A DNA stretch of 64,000 nucleotides from contig JAQMWT010000524.1 of assembly GCA_029834535.1 (NCBI GenBank), positions 496,001 through 560,000 on the forward strand, in the 5' to 3' direction. This DNA comes from Chrysophaeum taylorii (lineage: Eukaryota; Sar; Pelagophyceae; Pelagomonadales; Pelagomonadaceae). Positions within the stretch are counted from its first letter, which is position 1. Each line of letters starts with the position of its first letter. The notes beneath the pieces are model-generated. The model had not been told where the DNA came from, made no database searches, and worked only from the letters and a program-made list of their open reading frames with translations. Made by a program: the position numbers and the translations under genes. Positions 21,486 to 31,036 of this stretch are shown in pieces.

Positions 21486-23273
21486 TTAAGAAGAAGAAGA
21501 AGAATATTCCCAGTCGCACTCAAAGCCCCAGGTCCAGGTGCCGGGAGCAGCGGGGGCGAGGTGGTGGTAGATGAAAAGCTCGGATTCGGAGAGGCGCTGG
21601 GACCAGACGAGGGTGTCGCGGTGTGAGGTGGCGTTGCGGGAGGTGGAGCAGTCCATGGTGACGCGGACGGGGCGGTCGCCGGCGAGGACGGCGAGGGTGG
21701 CGCCGTTGCCGGCGGCCGCCGCGAGGATGGAGAAGGCCTCGTAGTCGACGCGGTCCGCCACGGCGAGCATGGCGCGGCGCTTGAGGTCGGCGAGATTCAA
21801 GGCGGCGGCGGCGTCGTCGTCGTCGGGCGCGTCCCGGATCTCGAGGCAATCGTCTTTCGAATGGATTTCGACGACGACGTCGGAGGAGGAGTTGGAGGGC
21901 GACCAAATCACGAGGTCGGCGCCGGTAGGCGGGAGGAAGAGGGGTTTGAGGGCCGTCGTGACGCGGCGGTCGCGGGTCGGGAAGACCGCCGCCAGGACGC
22001 GGTCGTCGTCCCAGAGGATAAAGGCGAGGTCTCCAGGTTGTGACGGGTGGTGCAGCGTCGCGCAGACCTCCGCGGGTTTTCCGGCGGTAAGGCGAAGGCG
22101 GCACGCGCGGTTGTCCTCCTCGACGAGGGAGACTGGGCGGCGGAGGACGGCGGGCCAGGGGCCGCACCGACACACGGCGAGGGACGCAAAGTGCGAGTCG
22201 AAGGCGGCCCACGGCATCCAGAACGCGTCGTCTCCGTCGTCTCCGAGCGGGCCCCAAGCGTCGCGGAGACGGACGTTCGAATCGACGACGTCGAGGACCG
22301 CGTAGGCGCGGCCCGGGGCCCGCGGATCGTCCTCGGGAAGTACCGCCGCGACGATCGTGGTTGTTTCCTCCAGCCATAATCTGAGTTGGTCGCAGTTTTT
22401 GACGTTCGTCGCGTCCGCCGGAAACCCTAAAACTGCGAATCCGTCGTCTACGGTGCCGTAATTTTCGATCGCCGCGTACGAGCCGAGGCCCCGCGCGACG
22501 CCGCGCTCTACGACCTGGACCCAGCTCTCCTCGGGGTCCGCGCAGGCCGCGAAGGCGACCGCGTCGCCGAGGCAAGGAAAGGTCGAGTCGTCCAGCGGGC
22601 TCGGGACGCCCGCGATAAATATTTCCTTCCGCGGAAACAACTCGGGCCGCTCGGCGAGCGCGGCCATCGCGCCGACGAGCCACGCGTCCCTTAACACCCC
22701 CTCCCGGATCCCCCGGGGCCGCGGCTCTCCGAAATTTAGGCACTCTCTCCACTCCAACGGGACGCGCCACTCGACGTCGTATCGCAACTCCCAAGGCATA
22801 CCCGTTTGCCCGATATCTGCGATCACGACGCGCCGAAATGGCGGCACGATGCTGTCGTAGGTCCGCTCGACCTCGACGTTCTTTCCGTTCAACTCCAACC
22901 GTATCTCGATCGTCTCTCCCGACAGGTTCTCCGCCTCGAACCGCCACGCGTTCCGCTCCTGCCCTCGGTTCCGGTGCTTCGCGTACACGAACACCCGCGA
23001 CGACACCTCGTCCTTCTCGAGGACCGTCGGGCTCCCTTCGAGCAAGGCGTACGACGTCTCGAGCTCGCCGCGCCACCATTTCAAAAATTGCCTCGAGTCC
23101 AACGGGTCCCCGGCGATTTTTAGAATCGACGCCACCTCGGAGGCCGTGTACTCCCCGCCCATCCCCCGCAGCAGCGCCGACAGCTGCCCGGGCCCCGCGA
23201 CCACACCCTTTTCGGCGAAGGCATCAAAGTACAATCTCACAGCTTGGCTCTCCTCGTCGTCGTCAACCGCCAT
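21486..23273 (-). CDS. Calpain-like protein (family C2) lacking all catalytic residues
   Basis: 595 residues, ATG at 23273, no introns. Residues 8-70 form an EF-hand-like helical region. About 85-170 is a beta-rich domain. The calpain-like protease core runs from about residue 180 to 360: LRDAWLVGAMAALAERPELF aligns with the calpain active-site helix, but the catalytic Cys is Ala197. GRAYAVLDVV has Arg322 where calpains have the catalytic His. RLRDAWG has Asp338 where they have Asn (usually RNPWG). So the fold is kept and the triad is gone. The rest (about 375-595) looks like two beta-sandwich C2-like domains and ends in a serine run from a (TCT)n tract. A regulatory or scaffold role is inferred. 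The gene is divergent from the B-box gene, with only 18 bp between start codons. Confidence 0.8.
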   Translation of the reverse strand: MAVDDDEESQAVRLYFDAFAEKGVVAGPGQLSALLRGMGGEYTASEVASILKIAGDPLDSRQFLKWWRGELETSYALLEGSPTVLEKDEVSSRVFVYAKHRNRGQERNAWRFEAENLSGETIEIRLELNGKNVEVERTYDSIVPPFRRVVIADIGQTGMPWELRYDVEWRVPLEWRECLNFGEPRPRGIREGVLRDAWLVGAMAALAERPELFPRKEIFIAGVPSPLDDSTFPCLGDAVAFAACADPEESWVQVVERGVARGLGSYAAIENYGTVDDGFAVLGFPADATNVKNCDQLRLWLEETTTIVAAVLPEDDPRAPGRAYAVLDVVDSNVRLRDAWGPLGDDGDDAFWMPWAAFDSHFASLAVCRCGPWPAVLRRPVSLVEEDNRACRLRLTAGKPAEVCATLHHPSQPGDLAFILWDDDRVLAAVFPTRDRRVTTALKPLFLPPTGADLVIWSPSNSSSDVVVEIHSKDDCLEIRDAPDDDDAAAALNLADLKRRAMLAVADRVDYEAFSILAAAAGNGATLAVLAGDRPVRVTMDCSTSRNATSHRDTLVWSQRLSESELFIYHHLAPAAPGTWTWGFECDWEYSSSSS

Positions 23274-23291
23274 AATAATACTAATAATAAT
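23274..23291. promoter_or_regulatory. 18-bp AT-only spacer between two divergent start codons
   Basis: The spacer consists only of TAATAATA-type sequence between the calpain-like ATG (minus) and the B-box ATG (plus). Any promoter or 5' leader must overlap the neighbour's leader or coding region. AT-rich TAA/TTA patches also mark other gene borders here (for example 21457-21465 and 24680-24696). Confidence 0.4.
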
Positions 23292-23864
23292 ATGACGTCA
23301 TCTGATTACGATATGATACGCTGTGATTCTTGTTCGAGTCCTTCGGCCACGCTCTGGTGCCCCGACCAACGCAGGCCATACTGCGTCCTCTGCTGGGACC
23401 GCAAACCCGGCCACGTCCCCCACCGACTCAAGCTCAGACGCGACGACGACGACGACGACGACGATATTACGACGGCGGCGGGGGCGGTACGACCAAATCT
23501 TTCCGCACCACCGACGACGACGAGGACTTCTCGAAAACAAACAACGGCCAAGACGACGAAGACTAGATTAAAGAAAGGCCGCCTCGCCTCCTCGAGCAGC
23601 AAATGCGGACGCGAGGAAACGGCGGCGGCGGTGTGCCTCGAGCCCAGCGCCACGGGATTGATCGGATCGGCCAACCGACGAAAACAACGTTCTCTTGTCC
23701 TCTCTCCCGTCTCGGTGCGCCCCCCTCTTGCTCCTCCTCCTCCTCCGTTCAGGCGGCTCGCGGGCTTCGGCGTGGAACCTTCCCACAAACCCCCGGAATT
23801 TTCCGTCGCCGCCTCGAACTACGCGACGATTCTCGAGCTCGAGGCCGTCTCCCCCCTACCTTAA
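23292..23864 (+). CDS. B-box zinc finger protein
   Basis: 190 residues from the ATG at 23292; an upstream in-frame TTG would lie inside the divergent gene. Residues about 10-50 fit a B-box: IRCDSCSSPSATLWCPDQRR, then PYCVLCWDRKPGHVPH (C-x2-C-x7-C-x2-D-x4-C-x2-C-x4-H-x2-H). An aspartate run follows, encoded by a GAC tract, then a long basic, Ser/Thr/Pro-rich tail with no fold visible. B-boxes mediate protein-protein contacts in TRIM-type ligases and plant transcription regulators; the tail here lacks RING or CCT motifs, so the partner is unknown. Its TAA stop is 3 bp from the stop of the convergent gene downstream. Confidence 0.65.
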   Translation: MTSSDYDMIRCDSCSSPSATLWCPDQRRPYCVLCWDRKPGHVPHRLKLRRDDDDDDDDITTAAGAVRPNLSAPPTTTRTSRKQTTAKTTKTRLKKGRLASSSSKCGREETAAAVCLEPSATGLIGSANRRKQRSLVLSPVSVRPPLAPPPPPFRRLAGFGVEPSHKPPEFSVAASNYATILELEAVSPLP

Positions 23865-23867
23865 CTA

Positions 23868-24421
23868 TTAAAAACCGCCTCCCAGGAAGAAGCGTGCCAT
23901 CTCGATTCCGGAACCAAATGGCACCAGCGAGGCGCGTCCGTGGATGGACGATCGCCGCGAACACCATCCAGGCCAGATTGATTCTCGTCCGAGACGCGAG
24001 CCCAATTCTGCGCGAGAGAGAGCGCGGAAGAGAGTGACCGAGCCGCCGTCGATCGGCGCCGAAAGATCCTCCTCCGCCTCCCACATCGTGTACCGCGCGC
24101 CCGAGTCGTCCGTCAACGGATCGTAACCCGCGGAACTCCCGTAATCCACCCGTATAGACAACAACGCGGCCCTTCTTGGACACCACGAAACGTACCGCAG
24201 CACCGCGCGGTTCACATTTTTGAGCGTCACCCCGCTCCCCTCCTTCGACACGCCCGCCCACACGTACCTCACCTCGCGACCGAAACCCTCCAGTTTCGCG
24301 CACGGCACGAACGGCGCAGTCTCAGAATGCACCGTCCTGTCGAGATGGTGCAACCGCCGCTCCAACACACACAAAGTGCCACCGGTCTCTTCATCCAGAA
24401 GAAACAGAACGTGTTTCAGTA
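23868..24421 (-). CDS. Unknown protein, 3' exon (5' end not resolved)
   Basis: The minus strand is open in one frame from about 24587 to a TAA at 23868, with coding-like composition (for example GREVRYVWAGVSKEGSGVTL, then RYTMWEAEEDLSAPIDGG). No in-frame ATG exists near the 5' side. A good 3' splice site (CTAGTTTCAG, ending at 24422 on the minus strand) would make this the last exon, with the start in an upstream exon not identified. No family was recognised. The gene is convergent with the B-box gene at a distance of 3 bp. Confidence 0.4.
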
Positions 24422-25326
24422 CTGAAACTAGAGACCCTAGTTCCCACGTCAGTGGAAGCTCGGGAAAGTGGGCCCGTAGAAGTCCAAGGGGCCACGCTCT
24501 CGGGGTGGGCGGTGCCGCTGGCGGCCAAGTCAACTCGGTTTTTTGCCGGCATTGAGGTCGGGTTGCTATTTTTGGTGGCAGCGCCACTTGGCAGACTTGC
24601 TCTCGGCGCTATGTTTGACCGTGAAGTTTGTCCGGACCCGAGTCAGGACAGCGTTCGTGGTTCGCCATTCGGTGTCGTAATAATAATTATTATTATTGCA
24701 CTGCGAACGACCCAGGTCGGGCACACGAAAATTGTCGACTTGCGCCCCGTAGATGCAAGCGGGGGGGGTGTCACTCACTCACCACCATCAGCTCCGACAC
24801 GCGCGTCTCGGCTTCTGCTACAGGTTTGCTTCCGAGAAAGATGTCGCTGGCCTAGCGTGGAGGTCCGACGCTAAATCGACTTTGGCTGGCCTTTCGGTCT
24901 CGAGCAGCTCGGCGTCGCTTTTATCCAGGGGACGGACAGACACACATACCGTCATCATCATCGTCGTGTCGGCGCTTCTGGTCAGTCACCCAGGAGGGAC
25001 AGTTTGCAAATACGCGCGGTCTACGGAAGTGTGCAGTCAGACGAGTGTGTGTAAACTAACTAAACTAACTTCATCAGACCTCTCCCGAGCATGGGAGCCA
25101 GGCCGGACCGACAGGAGCCAGCCCGGAATCACGGGCCTGTAGACGACGAGGAGCGCCGAAAGGTCGGTCGGCGGAGAGTTGACCATCAAGCTTGTCGCCA
25201 TGCGACGAGGAGACCTCGATGTGACTGACAACCAACTCGTCGATAACCTTCCGTATTCGCGCCCCTATACGTGTGTAAAAATACTAGCTGTAATCCAGAG
25301 CCAATATTCAAAAGTTTCGGATTCAC
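24422..25326. other. Spacer, possible upstream exon of the preceding gene
   Basis: Includes a TAATAATAATTATTATTATT palindromic patch near 24677-24697. No supported coding region. It may hold the missing first exon of the minus-strand gene ending at 23868. Confidence 0.35.
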
Positions 25327-25560
25327 GAACAGGCCGGCAAGCATCTTCGGAAGCAGCGAACGCTCTTGGAAGGGTGTAGTATATTATTAGGCATAATACA
25401 TCCTCAAAAAAAGAAAGAATACAAGGAGTTCTGTGAAGAAAAAAGTTAATTGGAACAGGCCGGCAAGCATCTTCTTCGGAAGCAGCGAACGCTCTTGGAA
25501 GAGCCTCTGTTGTGTAGTATATCGGGCATACATCCTCAAAAGAATACAAGTTCTGTGAAG
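25327..25560 (+). repeat. Tandem duplication, two copies of about 110 bp
   Basis: Copy 1 (25327-25438) and copy 2 (25453-25560) both start GAACAGGCCGGCAAGCATCT, share GGAAGCAGCGAACGCTCTTG, a GTAGTATAT word and an ATACATCCTCAAAA word, and end TTCTGTGAAG. They differ by several small indels. The pair ends about 170 bp before the ABC transporter start, so it may lie in its promoter region. Confidence 0.75.
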
Positions 25561-25728
25561 GTTCCTTGAAAGAGCTTGCCATTGTGTAGGGACCATCTTT
25601 CGACATCTCAAAACTCTAATAAATCGTTCATCGTTGCATAGAAGACGAAAGTCGTTGTACGCCCAACAAAAACACAGCAACACCGTCGAGAAGAGAAAGG
25701 ACGAGCAGAAGGACAATCAAGAAGGAGG

Positions 25729-27460
25729 ATGACGGCGACTAGTGGTTTTGAGAAGGAGCTCGAGTCGGTAGTGGCGTCGCACCAGGCATTCATAGTTCGT
25801 GGCGCCACCGGGAGCGGCAAGACGTGGTTCGTCCAGAAACTCACCGAGCTTTTGGGAGATGGCAACGTCGTGCTGATCCCTCAGTATCCGATGTTCAAGC
25901 CGCAGCTCCCAGTCAAAACATTCATCAACATGCTGCCCCTGCACGCGCCGGCCCGCGAGAAGCTATTTGCCGACCTCGAGGCCATGGGCGTGCCGACCGA
26001 CAAGCGAATCGGCGGCAAGCTGATGGGAATGCTCGACGTGCCCGGGTTAAGTGGCGGTCAGCGCAAGAAGATGCTGTTGGCGCTTGCCGTGCAGCTCGCG
26101 ATGACCCGCAACGCCAAGGCCATGGTGCTAGATGAGCCTTTCGCTGGCATCGACGCTGCTAGCATGGATACCGTGCTCACCGTGCTCAAGGAGGTGCAGG
26201 AGTTCCGCGCGATCAAGCTGTTCTTGGTGACCCACGACCACTTCCGGCTCATAGAAAACGCGTTTGTCGGGACGCCACACCTCAACATCGATAACCGCAT
26301 CCTTCAAGTCGGTCAGTCGAGCAACTCGGGAGACACGTTCACGGCGTCGCGTGCGATCACGCGCCAGATCAAGACGCTTCCCAAGCATGAGAAACCCGAC
26401 GCTGGGCCGTGGATCGACACGTATGTCGTCAAGCGACACTTCATCGAAGGCGAGCACATGCTGCCGACGTTTACGATCATCGTGTTTGGCATCCTCTGCG
26501 GCGTCATGGCGGGCAACTACAAGGGTGGCGACCAGAGTCTGGAGCTATTTTGTTGTTGCTTTCTGGTTTCAGTCTGCGCGTGTGTATGTGTGGTGTTCTG
26601 GCGTCTTCGTGCGAAGGCTCGACCCCCCCAGGTCGCGGCGAAGGCATCGAGCCTTTCTCGTCGATCTTCAGCTTCTTGAAGGTGTTTATGCTCGAGTACA
26701 GTGAGTCGTCTCGCCACGTGGCGACGTACTGAGTGTTCTTTTGCGCGCCGCGCAGTCCACTTCGGGTCGATCCTCAACTATTGTTTCAAGCGCGGCCAGC
26801 ATCTCGAGGATGTTGGGCTCTTGCTCACGCGCAAGCGAGACGCGATCGTCGAGACAATCGTCATCGCGGCCATCCAGTCGGTCACGCTCGGCTTCTTGCT
26901 CAACGGACTCCTCATCGCTTTGGCGCCACGGTTTTGGTGGATCAACTCGAACGTCATCTTTGTCGACGTCTACTACGCGCTCCAGGTCCAGGTCGCCTAC
27001 ACGCTTCTGCCAGTCCTCCAGTCCTTTCCAGTGTCAAATGAGACTCGCGCTCGAATGTTCGAGTAGTGACGCTTTTTTTCGATGCAGGCCCAACCCGCTC
27101 GTCACCATGGCGAGCATCTTTCCATACGTCGCGGTTTGGGGTTTCGCCAACGGCACACTGCTCCCGCGCGACATAGCCCTCAAGAACGCTCGCTGGCTGG
27201 CATTTTTGAGTCCGATGTACCACTTTGGGTGTGCCGACGTCAAGGCGGCCAACGGCGAGCTCTCGCTCCCGGGGAGCAATTGCAAGACGACCGGCATCCA
27301 CCTCGCCTTCATCAGCCCGCTCCTGATTTTCGTTATCGTCGCTATGGCTTACGTTCAGATTAAAAAATGCATCAAGACCTGCCGCAGCAAGAATCACCCG
27401 AGCGAGACGAACCGCCGTGCCGAGGCCCGCATCGAAGACCAAGGCGAGGAAGCCGCCTAA
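25729..27460 (+). CDS. ABCG-like ABC half-transporter, four exons
   Basis: Proposed exons: 25729-26524, 26632-26700, 26756-27020 and 27088-27460, giving 500 residues in frame. Intron 2 (GTGAGT...CGCAG) and intron 3 (GTCCTT...TGCAG) are fixed by frame. The donor of intron 1 is less certain; GT at 26582 would also keep the frame. The order is nucleotide-binding domain first: Walker A GATGSGKT (25-32), Q-loop region PQYP (51-54), signature LSGGQ (107-111), Walker B MVLDEP (132-137), H-loop VTHD (167-170). About six hydrophobic segments follow, which is the ABCG/PDR layout. It would export lipids or other hydrophobic compounds as a dimer; the substrate is unknown. The protein is shorter than the usual 600-700 residues, mainly at the N-terminus. 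Confidence 0.8.
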
Positions 27461-27590
27461 GACCCTGCTCTAGATGTCCTATTCCACACGATGTTTTTAG
27501 ACGATGTACCAACGTGCCACGGGGATACCTCCACCTTCCGGCATCCCTCACGTCTCCACACACAACCCACCAACGCCCGCGCCCCTGCTC

Positions 27591-27676
27591 GCCCCCCCAC
27601 TCTTAGCCGTCGAAACTTTCAAATACCCGCGTGACACATGACGTTTTTTCTTGTCTCATGACGTTTTTTCTTGTCT
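27591..27676 (-). repeat. Repeat motif copy plus a 20-bp direct duplication
   Basis: 27591-27621 is a diverged inverted copy of the TCGACTGCTAAGAGG family (C-run, then CTCTTAGCCGTCGAAA on the plus strand). Just after it, CATGACGTTTTTTCTTGTCT occurs twice back to back (27637-27656 and 27657-27676). Both lie about 130-220 bp past the ABC transporter stop. Confidence 0.55.
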
Positions 27677-28264
27677 CATAGAGAGCCAGAATGCATGAGC
27701 ACGCGCCGGGAGGCTGGGTACTTGTAACCAGGATATAGACGCTAGGTTTGCGGATAGCTTGGTCCCTCGGCTTGGATGTTTTTAGGAGTCTTGCGGTTCG
27801 TGACGGAGTATTATCTAGGACCCCTCCTCGCCCCATTCGATTTGTGCCGACACGAGCTCCCAGTGACTCCTCGAGTGGACTACGGCACGCCCTTCGAAAT
27901 CCGATTACTTCGGCAGCGGCTTTCGGTACGCTCCATCATTTCGTTTTGCCTCGAGATACGTCTCTGCTCGATCCAAGCGAACTGCCCGCGTCGGTCTCAA
28001 CCTTGCCATTTTCCCTCCAAAATGTGGAATAGTGCCTATCCGAGGTTGTCTGCAGTCAGTCGCCTACGATGCTTTCACGCCCATGCTGCGACAGTGGAGA
28101 CTTAGAGGAATTAGCACGCCGAAGATGGACACGTGGAAAGAAATGTCAGCGAAGACAGCCGGTAAGAAAATAAAGCTCAACCTTCTCATCTCCTACCTGA
28201 TTATCTCCGATATCGACCACGCTGGACACAGTTTTTCTGATGTTTTCGTTAATCTCCTTCGATT
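27677..28264. other. Spacer, nothing recognised
   Basis: About 590 bp with no supported gene, RNA or repeat. Confidence 0.4.
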
Positions 28265-28500
28265 ATGATAAGAAAAAATAAGCGTGCCATGCAGGTTAAG
28301 TTCCTCATGGCGCAATTAGCCACCCGACAGCGCTCTGCTGCTGCCTGGGGATTGGTTGTCCCTGATCACACGCGTCGCTGTTGCCGTCGCCATCCTGGTT
28401 CTTCTTCCGAGTCGCTTCACCATCTTCTGACTACTTGCCCACATCCTACTTCGACGACGCCGAGACAGAGTTTTGTGGCTACTCTGCTGCTCCATCCGCT
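28265..28500 (+). pseudogene. Second remnant of a retroelement zinc-knuckle tail
   Basis: The plus strand reads CCRRHPGSSSESLHHLLTTC followed by PH, preceded by a basic helix (MAQLATRQRSAAAW). This matches the post-reverse-transcriptase zinc-binding tail of LINE-like elements and resembles the minus-strand remnant at 10.2-10.7 kb. The frame stays open to 29059 but turns into T/C-rich low-complexity sequence. No polymerase motif is present. Confidence 0.35.
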
Positions 28501-29518
28501 TGTACTCGCCAGCTTGACTTTACAGGACTGGTTGACTTCCCGTCACTCTGCTTCCCACACTACCCTTGTACTTGATCTACGACCACGAAGTTCGTCTGTC
28601 CTCCCCGTCGCATATGGCACCGACGCTGCTTATCAGACTTCGTGTGCGGTCGTTTGCCGGCGGCGCCGATTGAGCTCCGTATTGCTTGTGACGTCGGTGC
28701 AGATGACGCGTGGTTCCGTCATAGAGTTCTCGCGACATTTGGCCGCCTCGAACTGGCCAAAAATTATGGAGGCCTCTTTGGGGGGTCTGGCATCATGCTC
28801 CGACCATCGTTTAGCGTTGTCTCCTCATTCTTCATCACCACGCGCCTGCCGCTACTCTCTCTTCTTCTTTTCTTCCCCCTTGCCCTCTTTTCGAGCTCTT
28901 TGCGCCACTCCTTGCCTTGGTCCCTTCTTCCTACCTTTGCGCTCTTGCTTCTTAACCCTTGTTACCCTCTGCGCGCATCTCCTTTGTATTTTTGCTGCTT
29001 CCTTGTTTCCCTGCGCTCATCCATTCTGGCTCTTTGAGCCTGGGAGGTGCGCACCATAATAATAACTGTAAGACCGCCGCTTCCTTGGTCTAAAGGATCT
29101 CATCCTCATCCAAAACTCCCTCTTCGGCCAGCAGCCCCACTTGGTGGCATAACGTCGAACTGAACTCGTAGAGCCGGGATGTCTCGAGTGGGTCGCCCAC
29201 ATCGATATCCTCGCACCTGCTGGCCAACATCAACATGGAGTACCACCAACTCGGGGGGCCCACGCGCACCCCGCATTATTATCGTGGCCGGCTTTTTTGT
29301 ATTCGTTGACGGATTCGGGTGTGCTCGCTGAGCTTCAAGTCGTTCCTTTTCGGCTGCAGACGCGCTCGGTAAATAAACTCGCACTTGATTAATGTCAGTG
29401 TTGTATGCCTACGGTTTTTGTAGAATGCGGTCGCGTTAAACTTTTTCAATCCAATCCCGGGGAGGCCCTTTTGGGCGATTCCGCGAGAAATATAAAGGGT
29501 CTGTGACAATTAGAATTG
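28501..29518. other. Pyrimidine-rich spacer
   Basis: From about 28850 to 29030 the plus strand is strongly C/T-rich, giving apparent hydrophobic ORFs in two frames at once. That points to composition rather than coding. Nothing else was recognised. Confidence 0.4.
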
Positions 29519-29695
29519 TTACGCTTTCGCCTTGCCCGGCTTGTTAGGGTCGATGCCGAGAGTGATGAACAGTTTTCTTCGTGTTGCCGGAGTGTCGTCG
29601 TTATCTAGGCGCTTGCCGGATAGGATTTCTTGCGGGTCTGTTTCGGTGCTCTTCAAACTTTCGCGGGCCACATAGAAGCTCCCTTTGGGCAAATC
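29519..29695 (-). pseudogene. Orphan coding-like C-terminal fragment
   Basis: The minus strand reads LPKGSFYVARESLKSTETDP, then QEILSGKRLDNDDTPATRRK and LFITLGIDPNKPGKAKA before a TAA at 29519. The upstream frame is broken by stops (TGA just before LPKG), so this is either a last exon or the end of a dead gene. Family not recognised. Confidence 0.35.
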
Positions 29696-30644
29696 TCACT
29701 TGTTGACGAGGAGTGCCCTGCTTGTAAGCGCGGGCATCCATTGGGTGGCTCAAGTCATCGAAGACGGGACAGGGTTCCTGCCTTTGCTTTCAGCCAGCGC
29801 GCTCGGCGGCACATTCGCCGGTCGGCCACCCCGGTCTCAGCCAGTCGTAAAATGGCGGCGGTATCCGGAAAAACTAGGTCGGGGCCTAATGGAGGAGGCC
29901 ATTCAGCCCACCCAAAGGCTTTGCCAAAGCTTTGAAAGGCCATAGTTTGTCGGCTAGATAGGTGGACGCTAATGGGGAAAAGCGTTAGGTAGAGTTACGA
30001 CCCCGTTTTGGGTTGAGGCGGCGCCGTCGACGGACGCTAGGAGGCGAGAGCGCGGCTCGCGCGCTCAATCGCTCATTTCGCCGTCATCACTCTCGCTCTC
30101 AAGCTCACTTTCACTGTCGGCGTCGACTTCTGGGTCGTCTCGGAGCTGTTGAAGAGAAACTCTGATGACCCCGAGCAAGTTCGTCGTCATACATCCTCGC
30201 TGTCGTTCCACCGAGATATCGGAGCTTCGCGGCGTCGACCACCTTGAGCCCCGTGACACGAGTGTAGAAGTCGTCCTGCGGGATATCGGCGCGGTGACAC
30301 GGCTCCCGGCGTGAATAGGCGTTTCCTTACTTGCTGCACGCCAGTGGTCATCACACCGAGCCAGTAGCTCGCGGCCACCTACCCTCTTCTTCGTCCAAGT
30401 GGTCTTTCGAGCCCCTCCGGCGGTTGCGCTCATCTGATGAGGTAGCCGGGCGCCGGATTCGCGATGCCCAGTCGCGGCCGCCATTCTGGATTGTTTGCCA
30501 ACTGTTCCGAGTACAGGCACCTCCGATGCTGGCCAGAAGCGCATATAGACATACCCTGCACTTGTGCTCGGCAGGAAATTCGAGCCTGGCACAGGTCGCC
30601 GGGCGGCGCGGCATCGTTCTTCTTCATGAAGCGGGCGATCGGGT
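29696..30644. other. Spacer with short decayed ORFs
   Basis: No supported gene. Frames are broken on both strands. Confidence 0.35.
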
Positions 30645-31036
30645 GGTTTTTAAAGTTCGACTGCTAAGAGCGGGTGGGGGGGGTGCGTGTGGGTGCTTGA
30701 ACGTTTGCTACGCCCACGTTGCCCGCGACGAACCATGCCGCGGAGGCGCGAGCGACGCCTCCGGCGTGCGAGCAGACATCACCGCAGCCATCGGGGACGC
30801 TCCAGAGAATGGCGAGGATCGCGTCGTGCCCCCCCCCTTGCCGCTGCGGTGGCCGTGCCGCGCGCGAGCACCAGCGATGAGGACGGCGCTTGGTACCGAC
30901 GACCAAATCCTCGAACTTCGGCAACGAGAAGGTTCTTGGTTGGACCAGAAAAAATCTATGTGTTCAACTTCATACTGACAAAACTGTCCCCACACACACC
31001 CCCCCCCTCTTAGCAGTCGACATTTAAAGACAAAAC
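30645..31036. mobile_element. MITE-like element bounded by inverted copies of the TCGACTGCTAAGAG motif
   Basis: The left end reads TTTTTAAAGTTCGACTGCTA, then AGAG and a G-rich tail turning into GTGCGTGTGG. The right end, read on the minus strand, is TTTAAATGTCGACTGCTAAG, then AG, a G-run and GTGTGTGTGG. The arms are inverted and span about 390 bp without a transposase. Clear target-site duplications were not found, so the exact ends are approximate. The interior has no convincing coding frame. Confidence 0.5.

Noticed and set aside
23306-23788. 160-codon minus-strand ORF opposite the B-box gene
   Set aside because: Antisense shadow with Val/Ser runs from GAC/CGT repeats; the plus strand has the cysteine-histidine pattern of a B-box.
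28265-29059. 264-codon plus-strand ORF as an intact gene
   Set aside because: Only its first part resembles a retroelement zinc knuckle; the rest is T/C-rich low complexity that is open in several frames.
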